Positions 42,792 to 52,492 of a stretch of DNA of 64,000 bases are shown here, piece by piece (the stretch's first letter is position 1; the number at the start of each line of letters is the position of its first letter). Source of the stretch: Actinomadura rudentiformis (lineage in GTDB: Bacteria; Actinomycetota; Actinomycetes; Streptosporangiales; Streptosporangiaceae); contig NZ_WBMT01000037.1 of assembly GCF_008923185.1 (NCBI RefSeq), forward strand, positions 1 to 64,000. The letters are read 5' to 3'. A program made the translations under genes and the position numbers. The notes under the pieces are model-generated. The model had not been told where the DNA came from. It saw only the letters and a list, made by a program, of their open reading frames with translations, and searched no databases.

Positions 42792-43652
42792 TCAGGCGCT
42801 GACGGCATCCGCGCTCACGGCTTCGCCGGAGATCGGGAGAGCAGACCCCTGGGCCGCCTCGGCATCATCGCCGGACGGCTGGTCGTTCTCCCGGTCGGAA
42901 TCCAGCGGATCCGCAAGGCCACCGGTGTCCGCGTCGAGGGGCCCCTGCGCCAGCCTGGTCACCAACGGCGGTGACGGCGGCGCGAGGTCGGCGACCTGGC
43001 GCAGTCCGGTGAGGATGTCGTCGGGTCGTACGGCAGGTGTTGTATGCCGAACAACCATTCGAAGTATCGCACAAGGGGCATCGGCCGTCTCCTCGGCACG
43101 CCGGTCCAGCTCCAGAGCGGACACGGCGGCACGGACGTCGAAACGGCGTCGTCCCTTTTTCGTGAGGCGTTCCACCTCGATCTCGGCGGCGGCCAAGAAG
43201 GCGGCCACGGCCGAGGCGGCGTCGTCGGAGGCGACACCGTCCAGCCGGATCCGCCACTCGGACGCCTCGAGCCGATCCGCCAGCGCGCCCGGCTTGGCCT
43301 GGGCTTCGCCGGTGCGCACCGGCCGGACCGTCACGACATCCACGATGTCGAGACCGTCGGGCAGGGCGGCGTCGAGATCGGCCCGTACCCGCGCAGGGTC
43401 GCGGGGCTCGGTGAGCCCGATCTCGAGGTACTCGGCCTCACTGGCCACCCCTGTTGCCGCCGCACCCGCATACGAGATCTTGGGGTGCGGAGTGAATCCC
43501 GCGCTGAACGCGACAGGAATCCCGGCACGCCGAACGGCGCGTTCCACGGCCCGGGAAATGTCGCGATGGCTCGTGAACCGCAGCCTGCCGCGCTTGGCAT
43601 AGCGCACGCGCAGGCGCTGGACCACGGGGGCCGGCGCAGGGCCCTCCGGCAT
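42792..43652 (-). CDS. TIGR03936 (DUF2344) protein, radical-SAM-associated
   Basis: A 286-residue protein of the TIGR03936 family, which pairs with the TIGR03960 B12-radical SAM protein encoded directly upstream. Recognisable: VRYAKRGRLRFTSHRDISRA, then IPVAFSAGFTPHPKISYAGA and YLEIGLTEPRD. The C-terminal ~45 residues are acidic and variable. The biochemical role is unestablished; tRNA or ribosome modification is suggested by the constant neighbourhood with rne, rplU and obg. It lies 208 bp before rne. Confidence 0.9.
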   Translation of the reverse strand: MPEGPAPAPVVQRLRVRYAKRGRLRFTSHRDISRAVERAVRRAGIPVAFSAGFTPHPKISYAGAAATGVASEAEYLEIGLTEPRDPARVRADLDAALPDGLDIVDVVTVRPVRTGEAQAKPGALADRLEASEWRIRLDGVASDDAASAVAAFLAAAEIEVERLTKKGRRRFDVRAAVSALELDRRAEETADAPCAILRMVVRHTTPAVRPDDILTGLRQVADLAPPSPPLVTRLAQGPLDADTGGLADPLDSDRENDQPSGDDAEAAQGSALPISGEAVSADAVSA

Positions 43653-43793
43653 GGGAGCCAGGGCACTCGTCCTTCCTACTCGCGTCGAGTCGAAAACGTC
43701 TCTCTATAGAGTACGGGCTCCCGGTGGTGCTCATCGCTTTCGCGACCTCGGGCCCTGGGGCCCCGCGCCCGGAACCTCGGGCTCGACTGGGCT

Positions 43794-45716
43794 TCAGACT
43801 ACCGAGAGAGGAAGCAGGCGCTTTCCGGTGGGGCCGATCTGGATCTCCGTGCCCATGGTGGGGCAGACGCCGCAGTCGTAGCAGGGAGTCCAGCGGCAGT
43901 CCTCGACTTCGGTCTCGTCAACCGCGTCCTGCCAGTCCTGCCAGAGCCACTCGCGGTCCAGCCCGGCGTCCAGGTGGTCCCAGGGGAGCACCTCGACCTC
44001 GTCGCGTTCGCGGGTGGTGTACCAGTCGACGTCGACGCCGTGCTCGGCCAGGACCTTGTCGGCGCTTCCCAGCCAGCGCTCGAACGAGAAGTGCTCGCTC
44101 CAGCCGTCGAAGCGGCCGCCGTCCTCCCAGACCGCGCGGACGACCTGGCCGACGCGCCGGTCACCGCGCGAGAGCAGGCCCTCGACGATCGACGGCTGGC
44201 CGTCGTGGTAGCGCAGGCCGATGGCGCGGCCGTATTCGCGGTCAGTGCGCAGCGCCTCTTTGAGAGCCTTCAGGCGCCGGTCCACGGTCTCGTGGTCGCA
44301 CTGGGCGGCCCACTGGAACGGGGTGTGCGGCTTGGGCACGAACCCGCCGATGGAGACCGTGCAGCGGATGTCACGGCGGCCGGTGGCGTCGCGGCCCGCC
44401 TTGATCACGCGCTTGGCCATGTCGGCGATGGCGAGGACGTCCTCGTCCTCCTCGGTGGGCAGCCCGCACATGAAGTAGAGCTTGACCTGGCGCCAGCCGT
44501 TCTCGTACGCGGTGGTCACGGTCCTGATCAGGTCGTCCTCGGTGACCATCTTGTTGATCACCTTGCGCATGCGCTCGGAGCCGCCCTCGGGCGCGAACGT
44601 CAGCCCGGACCGGCGCCCGCCGCGCGAGAACTCGTTGGCCAGCGTGATGTTGAACGCGTCGACCCGCGTGGACGGCAGCGACAGCGAGGTGTTGGTGCCC
44701 TCGTACCGGTCGGCGAGGTCCTTGGCCACCTCGCCGATCTCGCTGTGGTCGGCGCTGGACAGGCTGAGCAGCCCGACCTCCTGGAAACCGCTCTGCTTGA
44801 GGCCCTCGTCGACCATCGCGCCGATCGTGGTGATCGACCGCTCCCGCACCGGGCGCGTGATCATGCCCGCCTGGCAGAACCGGCAGCCGCGTGTGCAGCC
44901 CCGGAAGATCTCCACGCTGAACCGTTCGTGCACGGTCTCGGCCAGCGGGACCAGGGGCTTCTTGGGGTACGGCCACTCGTCCAGATCCATGACGGTGTGC
45001 TTTTCGACCCGCCAGGGCACGCCGGGCCGGTTGGGCGCGACGCGCTGGATGCGCCCGTCCGGCAGGTAGCTGACGTCGTAGAACTTCGGCACGTACACGC
45101 CGCCCGAGGCCGCCAGCCGCATCAGCAGCTCGTCGCGCCCGCCGGGGCGGCCCTCGGCCTTCCACTCGCGGACGACCTCGGTGATCGCCAGCGCGATCTC
45201 CTCGCCGTCGCCGAGCACCGCCGCGTCCAGGAAGTCGGCGATCGGCTCGGGGTTGAACGCGGCGTGCCCGCCCGCCAGCACGATCGGGTGCTCGTCGCCG
45301 CGGTCGGCGGCCTCCAGCGGGATGCCGGCCAGGTCGAGCGCGGTCAGCAGGTTGGTGTAGCCGAGCTCGGTCGAGAACGAGACGCCCAGCACGTCGAACG
45401 CCGCGACCGGGCGGTGCGCGTCGACCGTGAACTGCGGGATGCCCTGCTCCCGCATGATCGCCTCAAGGTCCGGCCAGACGCTGTAGGTCCGTTCGGCGAG
45501 GACGCCGGCGCGCTCGTTGAGGATCTCGTAGAGGATCTGCACGCCCTGGTTGGGCAGCCCGACCTCGTAGGCGTCGGGATACATCAGGGCCCAGCGGACT
45601 TCGGCCTCGTCCCAGTCCTTGACCTGGGAGTTGAGCTCGCCGCCAACGTACTGAATCGGCTTCTGCACCCGTGGGAGCACCGGCTCCAGGCGCGGGAAGA
45701 TCGACTCAACTGGCAT
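43794..45716 (-). CDS. TIGR03960 family B12-binding radical SAM protein
   Basis: A 640-residue radical SAM enzyme. The N-terminal domain (about 70-190) resembles cobalamin-binding folds. The iron-sulfur motif CTRGCRFCQAG (Cys-x3-Cys-x2-Cys) is near residue 277, with SAM-binding stretches GLTFAPEGGSERMRKVINK and YFMCGLPTEEDED. C-terminal cysteines WTPCYDCGVCPTMG may bind a second cluster. ATG 45716 follows GGAGG. The longer frame to 46589 runs over the rodA gene and is rejected. It is the partner of the DUF2344 gene. Confidence 0.93.
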   Translation of the reverse strand: MPVESIFPRLEPVLPRVQKPIQYVGGELNSQVKDWDEAEVRWALMYPDAYEVGLPNQGVQILYEILNERAGVLAERTYSVWPDLEAIMREQGIPQFTVDAHRPVAAFDVLGVSFSTELGYTNLLTALDLAGIPLEAADRGDEHPIVLAGGHAAFNPEPIADFLDAAVLGDGEEIALAITEVVREWKAEGRPGGRDELLMRLAASGGVYVPKFYDVSYLPDGRIQRVAPNRPGVPWRVEKHTVMDLDEWPYPKKPLVPLAETVHERFSVEIFRGCTRGCRFCQAGMITRPVRERSITTIGAMVDEGLKQSGFQEVGLLSLSSADHSEIGEVAKDLADRYEGTNTSLSLPSTRVDAFNITLANEFSRGGRRSGLTFAPEGGSERMRKVINKMVTEDDLIRTVTTAYENGWRQVKLYFMCGLPTEEDEDVLAIADMAKRVIKAGRDATGRRDIRCTVSIGGFVPKPHTPFQWAAQCDHETVDRRLKALKEALRTDREYGRAIGLRYHDGQPSIVEGLLSRGDRRVGQVVRAVWEDGGRFDGWSEHFSFERWLGSADKVLAEHGVDVDWYTTRERDEVEVLPWDHLDAGLDREWLWQDWQDAVDETEVEDCRWTPCYDCGVCPTMGTEIQIGPTGKRLLPLSVV

Positions 45717-45772
45717 GGGGAGTCCTCCAAGGAAGGATGTGTGGGATCCGACCAGCGTACCCCCAGCTCGGG

Positions 45773-46987
45773 TCAGTCGAAGGCCCGGCGGCGGACATGG
45801 ACGGCCTGGAGCAGCCCCAGCGCGATCATGTTGGCGAACGTGGCGGAGCCGCCGTAGGAGACGAACGGCAGCGGCAAGCCGGTGATCGGCATGATGCCCA
45901 GCGTCATGCCGACGTTCTCGAACGTCTGGAAGCCCATCCAGCAGACCACGCCGGTGGCGACCAGCGTGCCGAAGAAGTCGGCGGCCTGCGTCGCGATGCG
46001 CAGCCCGCGCCAGAACACCACGCCCAGCAAGATGATGATCACCGCGGCCCCGAGGAAGCCCAGTTCCTCCCCCGCCACGGTGAAGATGAAGTCGGTCTGC
46101 TGCTCGGGGACGAAGTGGCCGCCGGTCTGCTCGCCCTGGAAGAGCCCCTTGCCGGTCACGCCGCCCGACCCGACCGCGATCCGGGCCTGCTGGGCGTTGT
46201 AGCCCGCGCCGCGCGGGTCGGCCGACGGGTCGATGAACGCCGTGAACCGCGCGAGCTGGTAGGGCTTGAGCAGGCCGAAGAACCACGCCGAGAACGCGGC
46301 CAGCGCCGCGCCGCCGACCAGCCCGGTCAGCCAGCGCTTGCGCACGCCCGACACGGCCAGCACGCCGAGCACCGTGGCGCAGAAGACCAGCGTCGTGCCC
46401 AGGTCCGGCTGCATCATGATCAGAACGGCCGGGATCCCCGCCAGCCCCAGCGCCAGCAGGATGTCGCGCCGTCCCGGGCCGACCTCGCCGTCGCGCGGCT
46501 CGCCGAGGAGCATGGCGAGCAGCACCACCAGGCCGACCTTGGCGAACTCCGACGGCTGGATCTGGAACCCGCCGCCGATCACGATCCACGAGTGCGACCC
46601 GTTGATCGTCGAGCCCACGGGCGTCAGCACCAGCACCAGCCCGACGCAGGCGAGCACGTACAGGATCGGCACGTACGCGCGCAGCAGCCGGTAGTCGAGC
46701 ACGGTCGCGACCCCGCCCAGCACGAAGCCGATGACCAGGTTGAGCAGGTGCCGCTTGAAGAAGGCCTCGGGGTCCTTGCCCTGCTCGGTCAGGAGCTGGA
46801 ACGTGGCGGACCGCACCAGCAGCGCGCCCACCACTGACAGCGCGAACACGACGAGGATCAGCGTCCAGTCGAGCCTGCGGAGGCTCGCCAGGCGCCGCCG
46901 CCAGATGCCGTGGTCGCCGTAGCCGCCGACCGACCCGGCGCCGCCCATCCCGCCGATGCCGCCGATGCCGCCGATGCCGCCGATCAT
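45773..46987 (-). CDS. rodA: RodA (SEDS peptidoglycan glycosyltransferase)
   Basis: A 404-residue SEDS-family membrane polymerase that makes lateral-wall peptidoglycan with PBP2. There are about ten transmembrane segments. Marks are IQPSEFAKVGLVVLLA near residue 141, PDLGTTLVF, the family loop FIFTVAGEELGFLG, and the C-terminal GMTLGIMPITGLPLPF VSYGGSA stretch. The ATG at 46987 overlaps the PBP2 stop (ATGA). The first ~22 residues are a Gly-Ile-Gly repeat not typical of the family. It is the last gene of mreBCD-pbpA-rodA. Confidence 0.95.
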   Translation of the reverse strand: MIGGIGGIGGIGGMGGAGSVGGYGDHGIWRRRLASLRRLDWTLILVVFALSVVGALLVRSATFQLLTEQGKDPEAFFKRHLLNLVIGFVLGGVATVLDYRLLRAYVPILYVLACVGLVLVLTPVGSTINGSHSWIVIGGGFQIQPSEFAKVGLVVLLAMLLGEPRDGEVGPGRRDILLALGLAGIPAVLIMMQPDLGTTLVFCATVLGVLAVSGVRKRWLTGLVGGAALAAFSAWFFGLLKPYQLARFTAFIDPSADPRGAGYNAQQARIAVGSGGVTGKGLFQGEQTGGHFVPEQQTDFIFTVAGEELGFLGAAVIIILLGVVFWRGLRIATQAADFFGTLVATGVVCWMGFQTFENVGMTLGIMPITGLPLPFVSYGGSATFANMIALGLLQAVHVRRRAFD

Positions 46988-49086
46988 GAGGGCGCCCCGG
47001 TGCCGGCCCTGCCCGTGACGCCGCCCGAACCGATTCCCAGCTTGGGCAGGGTCGCGGGCAGCTTGCCGTCCTTGAGGGCAGGCTTCTTGCCGCCCAGGCC
47101 GTACATCGCCTCCCAGATCTCCCGTACGGCGGGCGCGGCCAGACCGCCGCCTGTGCCGCCCTGGGAGAACATCGCCACCACCGCGAAGCGGGGCTTGTCG
47201 GCCGGGCCGTACGACGCGAACCACGAGGTGTCGTCCTTGCCCCAGACCTCGGCGGTGCCGGTCTTGCCGGCCACGGCGACCTTCTTGAGGTCGAAGCCGG
47301 CGAACGCCCCGCGCGCGGTGCCCGACTTGGGCACGTCGGCCAGGCTGTCCCGGATGTACTTGAGCACCTTGGGATCCACCGGAAGGCGCTGCGCCTTCGG
47401 CGTGTCGATGCGGCGCGCGACCGAGCCGTCCGGCCGCACGACCGCCTGCGCGATCCGCGGCACGACCAGCCGCCCGCCGTTGGCCACCGCCGCGTACGCC
47501 CTGGTCAGCTGGAGTGGAGTGACGAGCATGTCGCCCTGGCCGATGGCGAGGTTGGCCGCGTCACCGGCGCGCCAGGCGAAGCCCTCAAGGCAGTTTTCGG
47601 CCGCGATCTTCTTGACGTAGGCGGCGCGTCCCGGGTCCTTGCGTTCGAGGTCGGGGTAGCCCTCCTTGGCGGCCTTGCAGTCGGCGTTCTTGGTGGCGTT
47701 CCAGTAGTCGCGCTTCCACTGCCGGTCCGGGATCCGCCCGGGGGTCTCACCCGGCACGTCGATGCCGGTGCGGGAGCCGAAGCCCCACTTGCGGATCATG
47801 GTGACCATCGGGTCGGCGGGCTTCTTCTTGGGCTTCATGCCGCCGTCGCGCAGCCACGCCTCGTACGCGAACTTGTAGAAGATCGTGTCGCAGGAGACGA
47901 CCAGGGCACGGTGCAGGTTCATGCTGCCGTGGGCCTGGCCCTCGAAGTTGCGGAAGGCGCGGCTGCCGACCATGTAGGAGCCGGGACAGCTGTAGGTGCC
48001 GTGCAGGTCGTAGCCGTCGGCGATCGCGCCGGTCAGGGTGGCGATCTTGAACGTGGACGCGGGAGCGAACTGGCCCTGGGTCGCCCGCGAGATCAGCGGC
48101 TCGCCCTTCTTCTTGCCTAGGAGCCCCTCGTACTCGTCCTCGGAGATGCCGCCGGTCCAGATGGCCGGGTCGTACGTGGGGTAGCTGGCCAGCGCCACGA
48201 CACGGCCGGTCTGCACGTCCATCACGACCGCGGCGGCGGAGTCGGCCTTCCTGCCCTGGGAGCGCGCGCTTTTGATCCCGTTCTCCAGCGCCTTCTCGGC
48301 CGCCTCCTGCACCTTGGCGTCGAGGCTGGTCACCAGGTTGCCGCCGGGGATCGGCGACTTCTCCTGGGCGGTGCCCGTCACCCGGCCCTGGCTGTCGACC
48401 AGGACCTTGCGGAAGCCCGGCTCGCCGCGCAGATCGCTGTCATAGGTGGCCTCCAGGCCGTCCCTTCCGATCAGGTCGACGCCGCTGTAGCCGGTGACCT
48501 TGAGGCCCTTGCGCTTGTCGAGCTCCTCCTGGGTGATCGGCTGGAGGTAACCGAGGGCCTGGACCGCGGCGGCGCCCTCGGGCTCGGGGTACTCGCGGAC
48601 GGGCTGGACGGCCGCCGTCACACCGGGGTACTCCTCCTGCCGCTCCATGATCTGCAGCGCGCGCTTGGGGTCGACCCGGTCGTCGACGGGGATCGGCTGG
48701 TACGGAGATCCGGGCCAGCAGGGCCGCTTGACCGTGGGCCCGCAGAGCCGGATCCGCTTCTCCAGGTCGGCCCGGGAGGTGCCGAGCGTCCTGGCGAGCC
48801 GGTCGAGGACGCCCTTGCCCTTGTCCTTCTGCCGCGCGAGCGCGGTGCGGTCGACCGAGACGACCAGCGCGGTGCGGTTGCGGACCAGCGCCCGCCCCGA
48901 GCCGTCGAGGATCATGCCGCGGACGGCGGGCACCACGATGTCGCGGGTGCGGTTCTCGGCGGCGATCTGGCGGTAGTGCGCGCCGTCGAGGACCTGCATC
49001 GTCCACAGCCGTCCCATCAGGACCAGCAGCATCGCCCCGACGAGCACGTACAGTACGACGAGCCGGAAGTGGGTCCTGGAGTTCAC
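46984..49086 (-). CDS. pbpA: Penicillin-binding protein 2 (class B PBP)
   Basis: A 700-residue transpeptidase working with RodA. Short cytoplasmic tail, one membrane anchor (about residues 10-28), dimerisation domain, then the transpeptidase with catalytic Ser in QFAPASTFKIATLTG, SCD (second motif SxN variant) in LVVSCDTIFYKF, and KTGTAE near the end. The GTG start overlaps mreD by 4 bp, which fixes it. It cross-links wall peptides during elongation. Confidence 0.95.
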   Translation of the reverse strand: MNSRTHFRLVVLYVLVGAMLLVLMGRLWTMQVLDGAHYRQIAAENRTRDIVVPAVRGMILDGSGRALVRNRTALVVSVDRTALARQKDKGKGVLDRLARTLGTSRADLEKRIRLCGPTVKRPCWPGSPYQPIPVDDRVDPKRALQIMERQEEYPGVTAAVQPVREYPEPEGAAAVQALGYLQPITQEELDKRKGLKVTGYSGVDLIGRDGLEATYDSDLRGEPGFRKVLVDSQGRVTGTAQEKSPIPGGNLVTSLDAKVQEAAEKALENGIKSARSQGRKADSAAAVVMDVQTGRVVALASYPTYDPAIWTGGISEDEYEGLLGKKKGEPLISRATQGQFAPASTFKIATLTGAIADGYDLHGTYSCPGSYMVGSRAFRNFEGQAHGSMNLHRALVVSCDTIFYKFAYEAWLRDGGMKPKKKPADPMVTMIRKWGFGSRTGIDVPGETPGRIPDRQWKRDYWNATKNADCKAAKEGYPDLERKDPGRAAYVKKIAAENCLEGFAWRAGDAANLAIGQGDMLVTPLQLTRAYAAVANGGRLVVPRIAQAVVRPDGSVARRIDTPKAQRLPVDPKVLKYIRDSLADVPKSGTARGAFAGFDLKKVAVAGKTGTAEVWGKDDTSWFASYGPADKPRFAVVAMFSQGGTGGGLAAPAVREIWEAMYGLGGKKPALKDGKLPATLPKLGIGSGGVTGRAGTGAPS

Positions 49087-49676
49087 AGCCGCGTCCCCAC
49101 TCCGCTCCGGTAGCTCGCGGCGGGCACCACGGAACGATCCCGGGACGGGCGTTCTCCGCGTTCGAAGCGGCGGGTCACGCGTAGCACGGCCCACACCACG
49201 AAGGGGCTCGCCATCACGTCGTAGAGGACCTGCAACGGCACGATGCGCGTCACGATCGTCCAGCTCGCGCGCGGGTCGCCGAGCAGCATCCCGGTCGCCG
49301 CGTACAGCACGGTCGCGACCAGGGCGCCCGCCGCGACGGCGAAGAACGGCACCAGCGACTGGCGGTCCATCTCGTCGGAGGCCAGCCCGCAGACATGGCC
49401 GATCAGGCAGTAGACCAGCGCGTACCGGCCGATCGTGTGGTCGGCGGGCGGGATGATGTCGGCCGCCAGCCCCGCGCAGAACCCGGCCACCAGCCCGGTC
49501 AGCGACCCGTTGACCAGCGCCAGCGCCACCACCGTCAGCAGGACCAGGTCGGGCGTCACGCCACCGGGCAGCGGCAGCCGGTTGGCCACCGACACCTGCA
49601 GGATCAGCGCGGCAACGATCACGACCGCCGTGAGGACGTTGCGGCCGGCCGGCGACACCTCCGGTGTGTTCAGCAC
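49083..49676 (-). CDS. mreD: Rod shape-determining protein MreD
   Basis: A 197-residue membrane protein of about five spans, a partner of MreC in the elongation complex. It begins LNTPEVSPAGRNVLTAVVIV; family-typical stretches are GGVTPDLVLLTVVALALVNG and GRYALVYCLIGHV. GTG start one base after the mreC stop; the stop overlaps the pbpA start. MreD sequences vary widely, so position supports the call as much as sequence. Confidence 0.92.
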   Translation of the reverse strand: MLNTPEVSPAGRNVLTAVVIVAALILQVSVANRLPLPGGVTPDLVLLTVVALALVNGSLTGLVAGFCAGLAADIIPPADHTIGRYALVYCLIGHVCGLASDEMDRQSLVPFFAVAAGALVATVLYAATGMLLGDPRASWTIVTRIVPLQVLYDVMASPFVVWAVLRVTRRFERGERPSRDRSVVPAASYRSGVGTRL

Positions 49677-49677
49677 A

Positions 49678-50676
49678 TCAATCCCCCGATGACGGCTTGG
49701 TGGACGGCTTCTTGGACGGCTTGCCGTCGCCCGCCGGCTTGCGGTCGCCCGGCTTGCCGCTCGGCGTGGCGGAGGGGGTGGCCGACGGCGTCGGCTTGGG
49801 CTTGGGCGGCAGCACCGCGTCGCGCGGATCGGCCTTGGGCGGGGCCACCACCACCGCGACGACGTCGAGGCTGGTGAACTTGGTGAACGGGCGCACGTAG
49901 GCGATGCGGTTCAGGTCCCCGACCGGCTGGTCGATCCGTTCGATGACGCCGATCGGCACGCCCGGCACGTACGGCCGCTCCGCCTGGGAGCCGAGCGTCA
50001 CCAGCCGCTGGCCCACCTTCATCGGCGCGGTGGCGTTGAGCAGCTGGAAACGCAGCGGCGTGCCGCCGCCGTCGCCGAGACCCCGGCGGCCGCGGCCCTG
50101 CACGATGCCGATCTCCTGGGAGTCCTCCAGGCGGCTGCCGACCTGCGAGGTCACGTCGGTGGCGAGCAGCACCGTGGCGGTGGCCGGGCCGACCCGGACG
50201 ACGCGGCCGACCAGGCCGTCGGCGCTCATCACGGTCATCTCCGGCCGGACGCCGCTGCGCGAACCCACGTCGATGGTGACGGTGTCCTCGAAGCCCTGCC
50301 CGGCGGAGATCACCTTCGCCGCCGCGATCTTGTAGCCGCCCATCCCGGCCGAGCCCAGCAGCCGGTCGAGCTGCGCGGCGCGGTTCTGGTCGAGCCGGCT
50401 CGCGCGCAGCTGCTCGCGGAGCCGCTGGTTTTCGCGTTCGAGCCGGTCGGCGCGGCGCCGTTCACCCGGCGCGTCGGTGAACGCGTCGAAGGTGTTGCCG
50501 ATCGGCCGCACCACCGCCGCCGACGCACGCTCCACCGGGCCGAACACCGTGGCGCCGACCCCGCGAAGGCCGCGCAGCGGCGAGCTCTCCCCACCGCGAT
50601 AGTCGACTGTGATCAGCGCGAGCGCCACGACGAGGAGCAAGCCGAGGACCAAGCGGGTCCGTCGGGTGTCCTTCAC
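49678..50676 (-). CDS. mreC: Rod shape-determining protein MreC
   Basis: A 332-residue MreC. It has a single membrane anchor (about 8-24), a coiled coil (about 70-105, RRRADRLERENQRLREQLRA), and a beta-barrel domain with VITIDVGSRSGVRPEM-like residues (VTIDVGSRSGVRPEM is present) and VGPATATVLLATD. The C-terminus (last ~55 residues) is a Pro/Lys/Ser-rich tail, unlike the compact ends of many MreCs. The GTG start follows AGGGAGG. It lies downstream of mreB. Confidence 0.95.
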   Translation of the reverse strand: MKDTRRTRLVLGLLLVVALALITVDYRGGESSPLRGLRGVGATVFGPVERASAAVVRPIGNTFDAFTDAPGERRRADRLERENQRLREQLRASRLDQNRAAQLDRLLGSAGMGGYKIAAAKVISAGQGFEDTVTIDVGSRSGVRPEMTVMSADGLVGRVVRVGPATATVLLATDVTSQVGSRLEDSQEIGIVQGRGRRGLGDGGGTPLRFQLLNATAPMKVGQRLVTLGSQAERPYVPGVPIGVIERIDQPVGDLNRIAYVRPFTKFTSLDVVAVVVAPPKADPRDAVLPPKPKPTPSATPSATPSGKPGDRKPAGDGKPSKKPSTKPSSGD

Positions 50677-50718
50677 CCACTGACCTCCCTTTTTCCGTGC
50701 GCGAAGGGGGCTGGGCGG

Positions 50719-51753
50719 TCAGTGTCGCGGCTCGGGGACGAGGACCTGACGCAACGATTCGAAGTCCTCGACGCACTTGCCGGTGCCGAGGACGACCGAG
50801 TCGAGCGGGTTGTCGACGAGGTGGATCGGCATGCCGGTCTCCTCGCGCAGCCGCTCGTCGAGGTTCTTGAGCAGGGCTCCGCCCCCGGTGAGGGCGATCC
50901 CGCGGTCCATGATGTCGCCGGACAGTTCGGGCGGGCACTTGTCGAGGGTGGTCTTGACCGCGTCCACGATGGCGTTGACCGGCTCCTCGATCGCGCGGCG
51001 CACCTCCTCGGAGGAGATCACCACGGTCTTGGGCAGCCCGCTCACCAGGTCGCGGCCGCGGATCTCCGCGTGCGGTTCGTCGTCGCCGCCGGGATAGGCC
51101 GACCCGATCGCCATCTTGATCTCCTCCGCGGTGCGCTCCCCGAGCATCAGGGAGTACTCCTTCTTGGAGAACGAGATCACGGCCTGGTCGAGTTCGTCAC
51201 CACCGACACGCACGGACTGGCTGGTCACGATGCCGCCGAGCGAGATGATGGCGACCTCGGTGGTGCCGCCGCCGATGTCGACCACCATGTTGCCGGTGGG
51301 CTCGTACACGGGCAGCCCGGCGCCGATCGCGGCGGCCATGGGCTCCTCGATGATGTAGACCCGGCGGGCGCCGGCCTGGTAGCCGGCCTCCTTGACGGCG
51401 CGCTGCTCCACCCCGGTGATGCCGCTGGGCACGGCCACCACGATGCGTGGTTTGGCGAAATGCCGTCGCTTGTGCACCTTTTGGATGAAATAGCGCAACA
51501 TTCGTTCGGTGACGTCGAAGTCGGCGATGACACCGTCCTTCAGCGGACGTACGGCGACGATGTTGCCGGGAGTGCGGCCGATCATGCGCTTCGCCTCGAT
51601 GCCCACCGCAACGATCTTGCCTGTATTGGTATTGATCGCTACCACAGAGGGCTCGTTCAGGACGATGCCGCGCCCGCGCACGTACACCAGCGTGTTAGCG
51701 GTACCGAGATCGACCGCCATGTCACGGCCAAGAAAAGACAGCTTGTTACCCAT
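50719..51753 (-). CDS. mreB: Rod shape-determining protein MreB
   Basis: A 344-residue bacterial actin that directs lateral wall synthesis in rod or sporulating growth. It has the phosphate 1 motif DLGTANTLVY, the connecting motif VDIGGGTTEVAII and the adenosine motif ALTGGGALLKNLDERL. ATG 51753 starts the conserved MGNKLSFLGRDMAVDLG sequence; the upstream in-frame extension is unsupported. It heads the mreBCD-pbpA-rodA set, and the ndk terminator lies upstream, so its promoter should be within 51754-51891. Confidence 0.97.
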   Translation of the reverse strand: MGNKLSFLGRDMAVDLGTANTLVYVRGRGIVLNEPSVVAINTNTGKIVAVGIEAKRMIGRTPGNIVAVRPLKDGVIADFDVTERMLRYFIQKVHKRRHFAKPRIVVAVPSGITGVEQRAVKEAGYQAGARRVYIIEEPMAAAIGAGLPVYEPTGNMVVDIGGGTTEVAIISLGGIVTSQSVRVGGDELDQAVISFSKKEYSLMLGERTAEEIKMAIGSAYPGGDDEPHAEIRGRDLVSGLPKTVVISSEEVRRAIEEPVNAIVDAVKTTLDKCPPELSGDIMDRGIALTGGGALLKNLDERLREETGMPIHLVDNPLDSVVLGTGKCVEDFESLRQVLVPEPRH

Positions 51754-51891
51754 GAAGAAAGGGAGCCCTTCATGTTGGCGGGCGTGCAGAGCGGCGTAAC
51801 CATCGTAACGCGCTGAAGCGGTGCGAGGCAGACACCGCACCGGGGCGTCTTGCCTAAAAATCAGAGGCCTACCAGGCCAGTTTTGGCAAAA

Positions 51892-51927
51892 ACACACGCG
51901 GGCCGGATCCATCCGGCCCGCGTGTGT
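51892..51927 (-). terminator. Hairpin terminator after ndk
   Basis: ACACACGCGGGCCGGAT (51892-51908) and its perfect complement (51911-51927) make a 17-bp stem, with TTTTTGCC following on the minus strand. It separates ndk from mreB. Confidence 0.88.
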
Positions 51928-52007
51928 CAGCTTTCCCCGTCCCCCGTCCTCTGAAACTGCCGGACACGTGGACAGGTCGGGACGCTTGTCGGCGCCCCTC
52001 AGGGGTG

Positions 52008-52418
<411 letters not shown>

Positions 52419-52492
52419 GGATAGTTCTCCTCGTACAGGTGGGATTACGCGAGAAGGTTACCCGGCCCGGCAGCCCGTTTTCGCCCCGATGG

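Noticed and set aside
40508..42974. Long plus-strand frames (up to 764 codons) over rne
   Set aside because: They are antisense shadows of the low-complexity and core regions of RNase E, a common artefact in high-GC coding sequence.
43794..46589. 931-codon frame extending the TIGR03960 gene
   Set aside because: The extra N-terminus is a shadow of rodA on the same strand in another frame; the true start at 45716 has a ribosome site.
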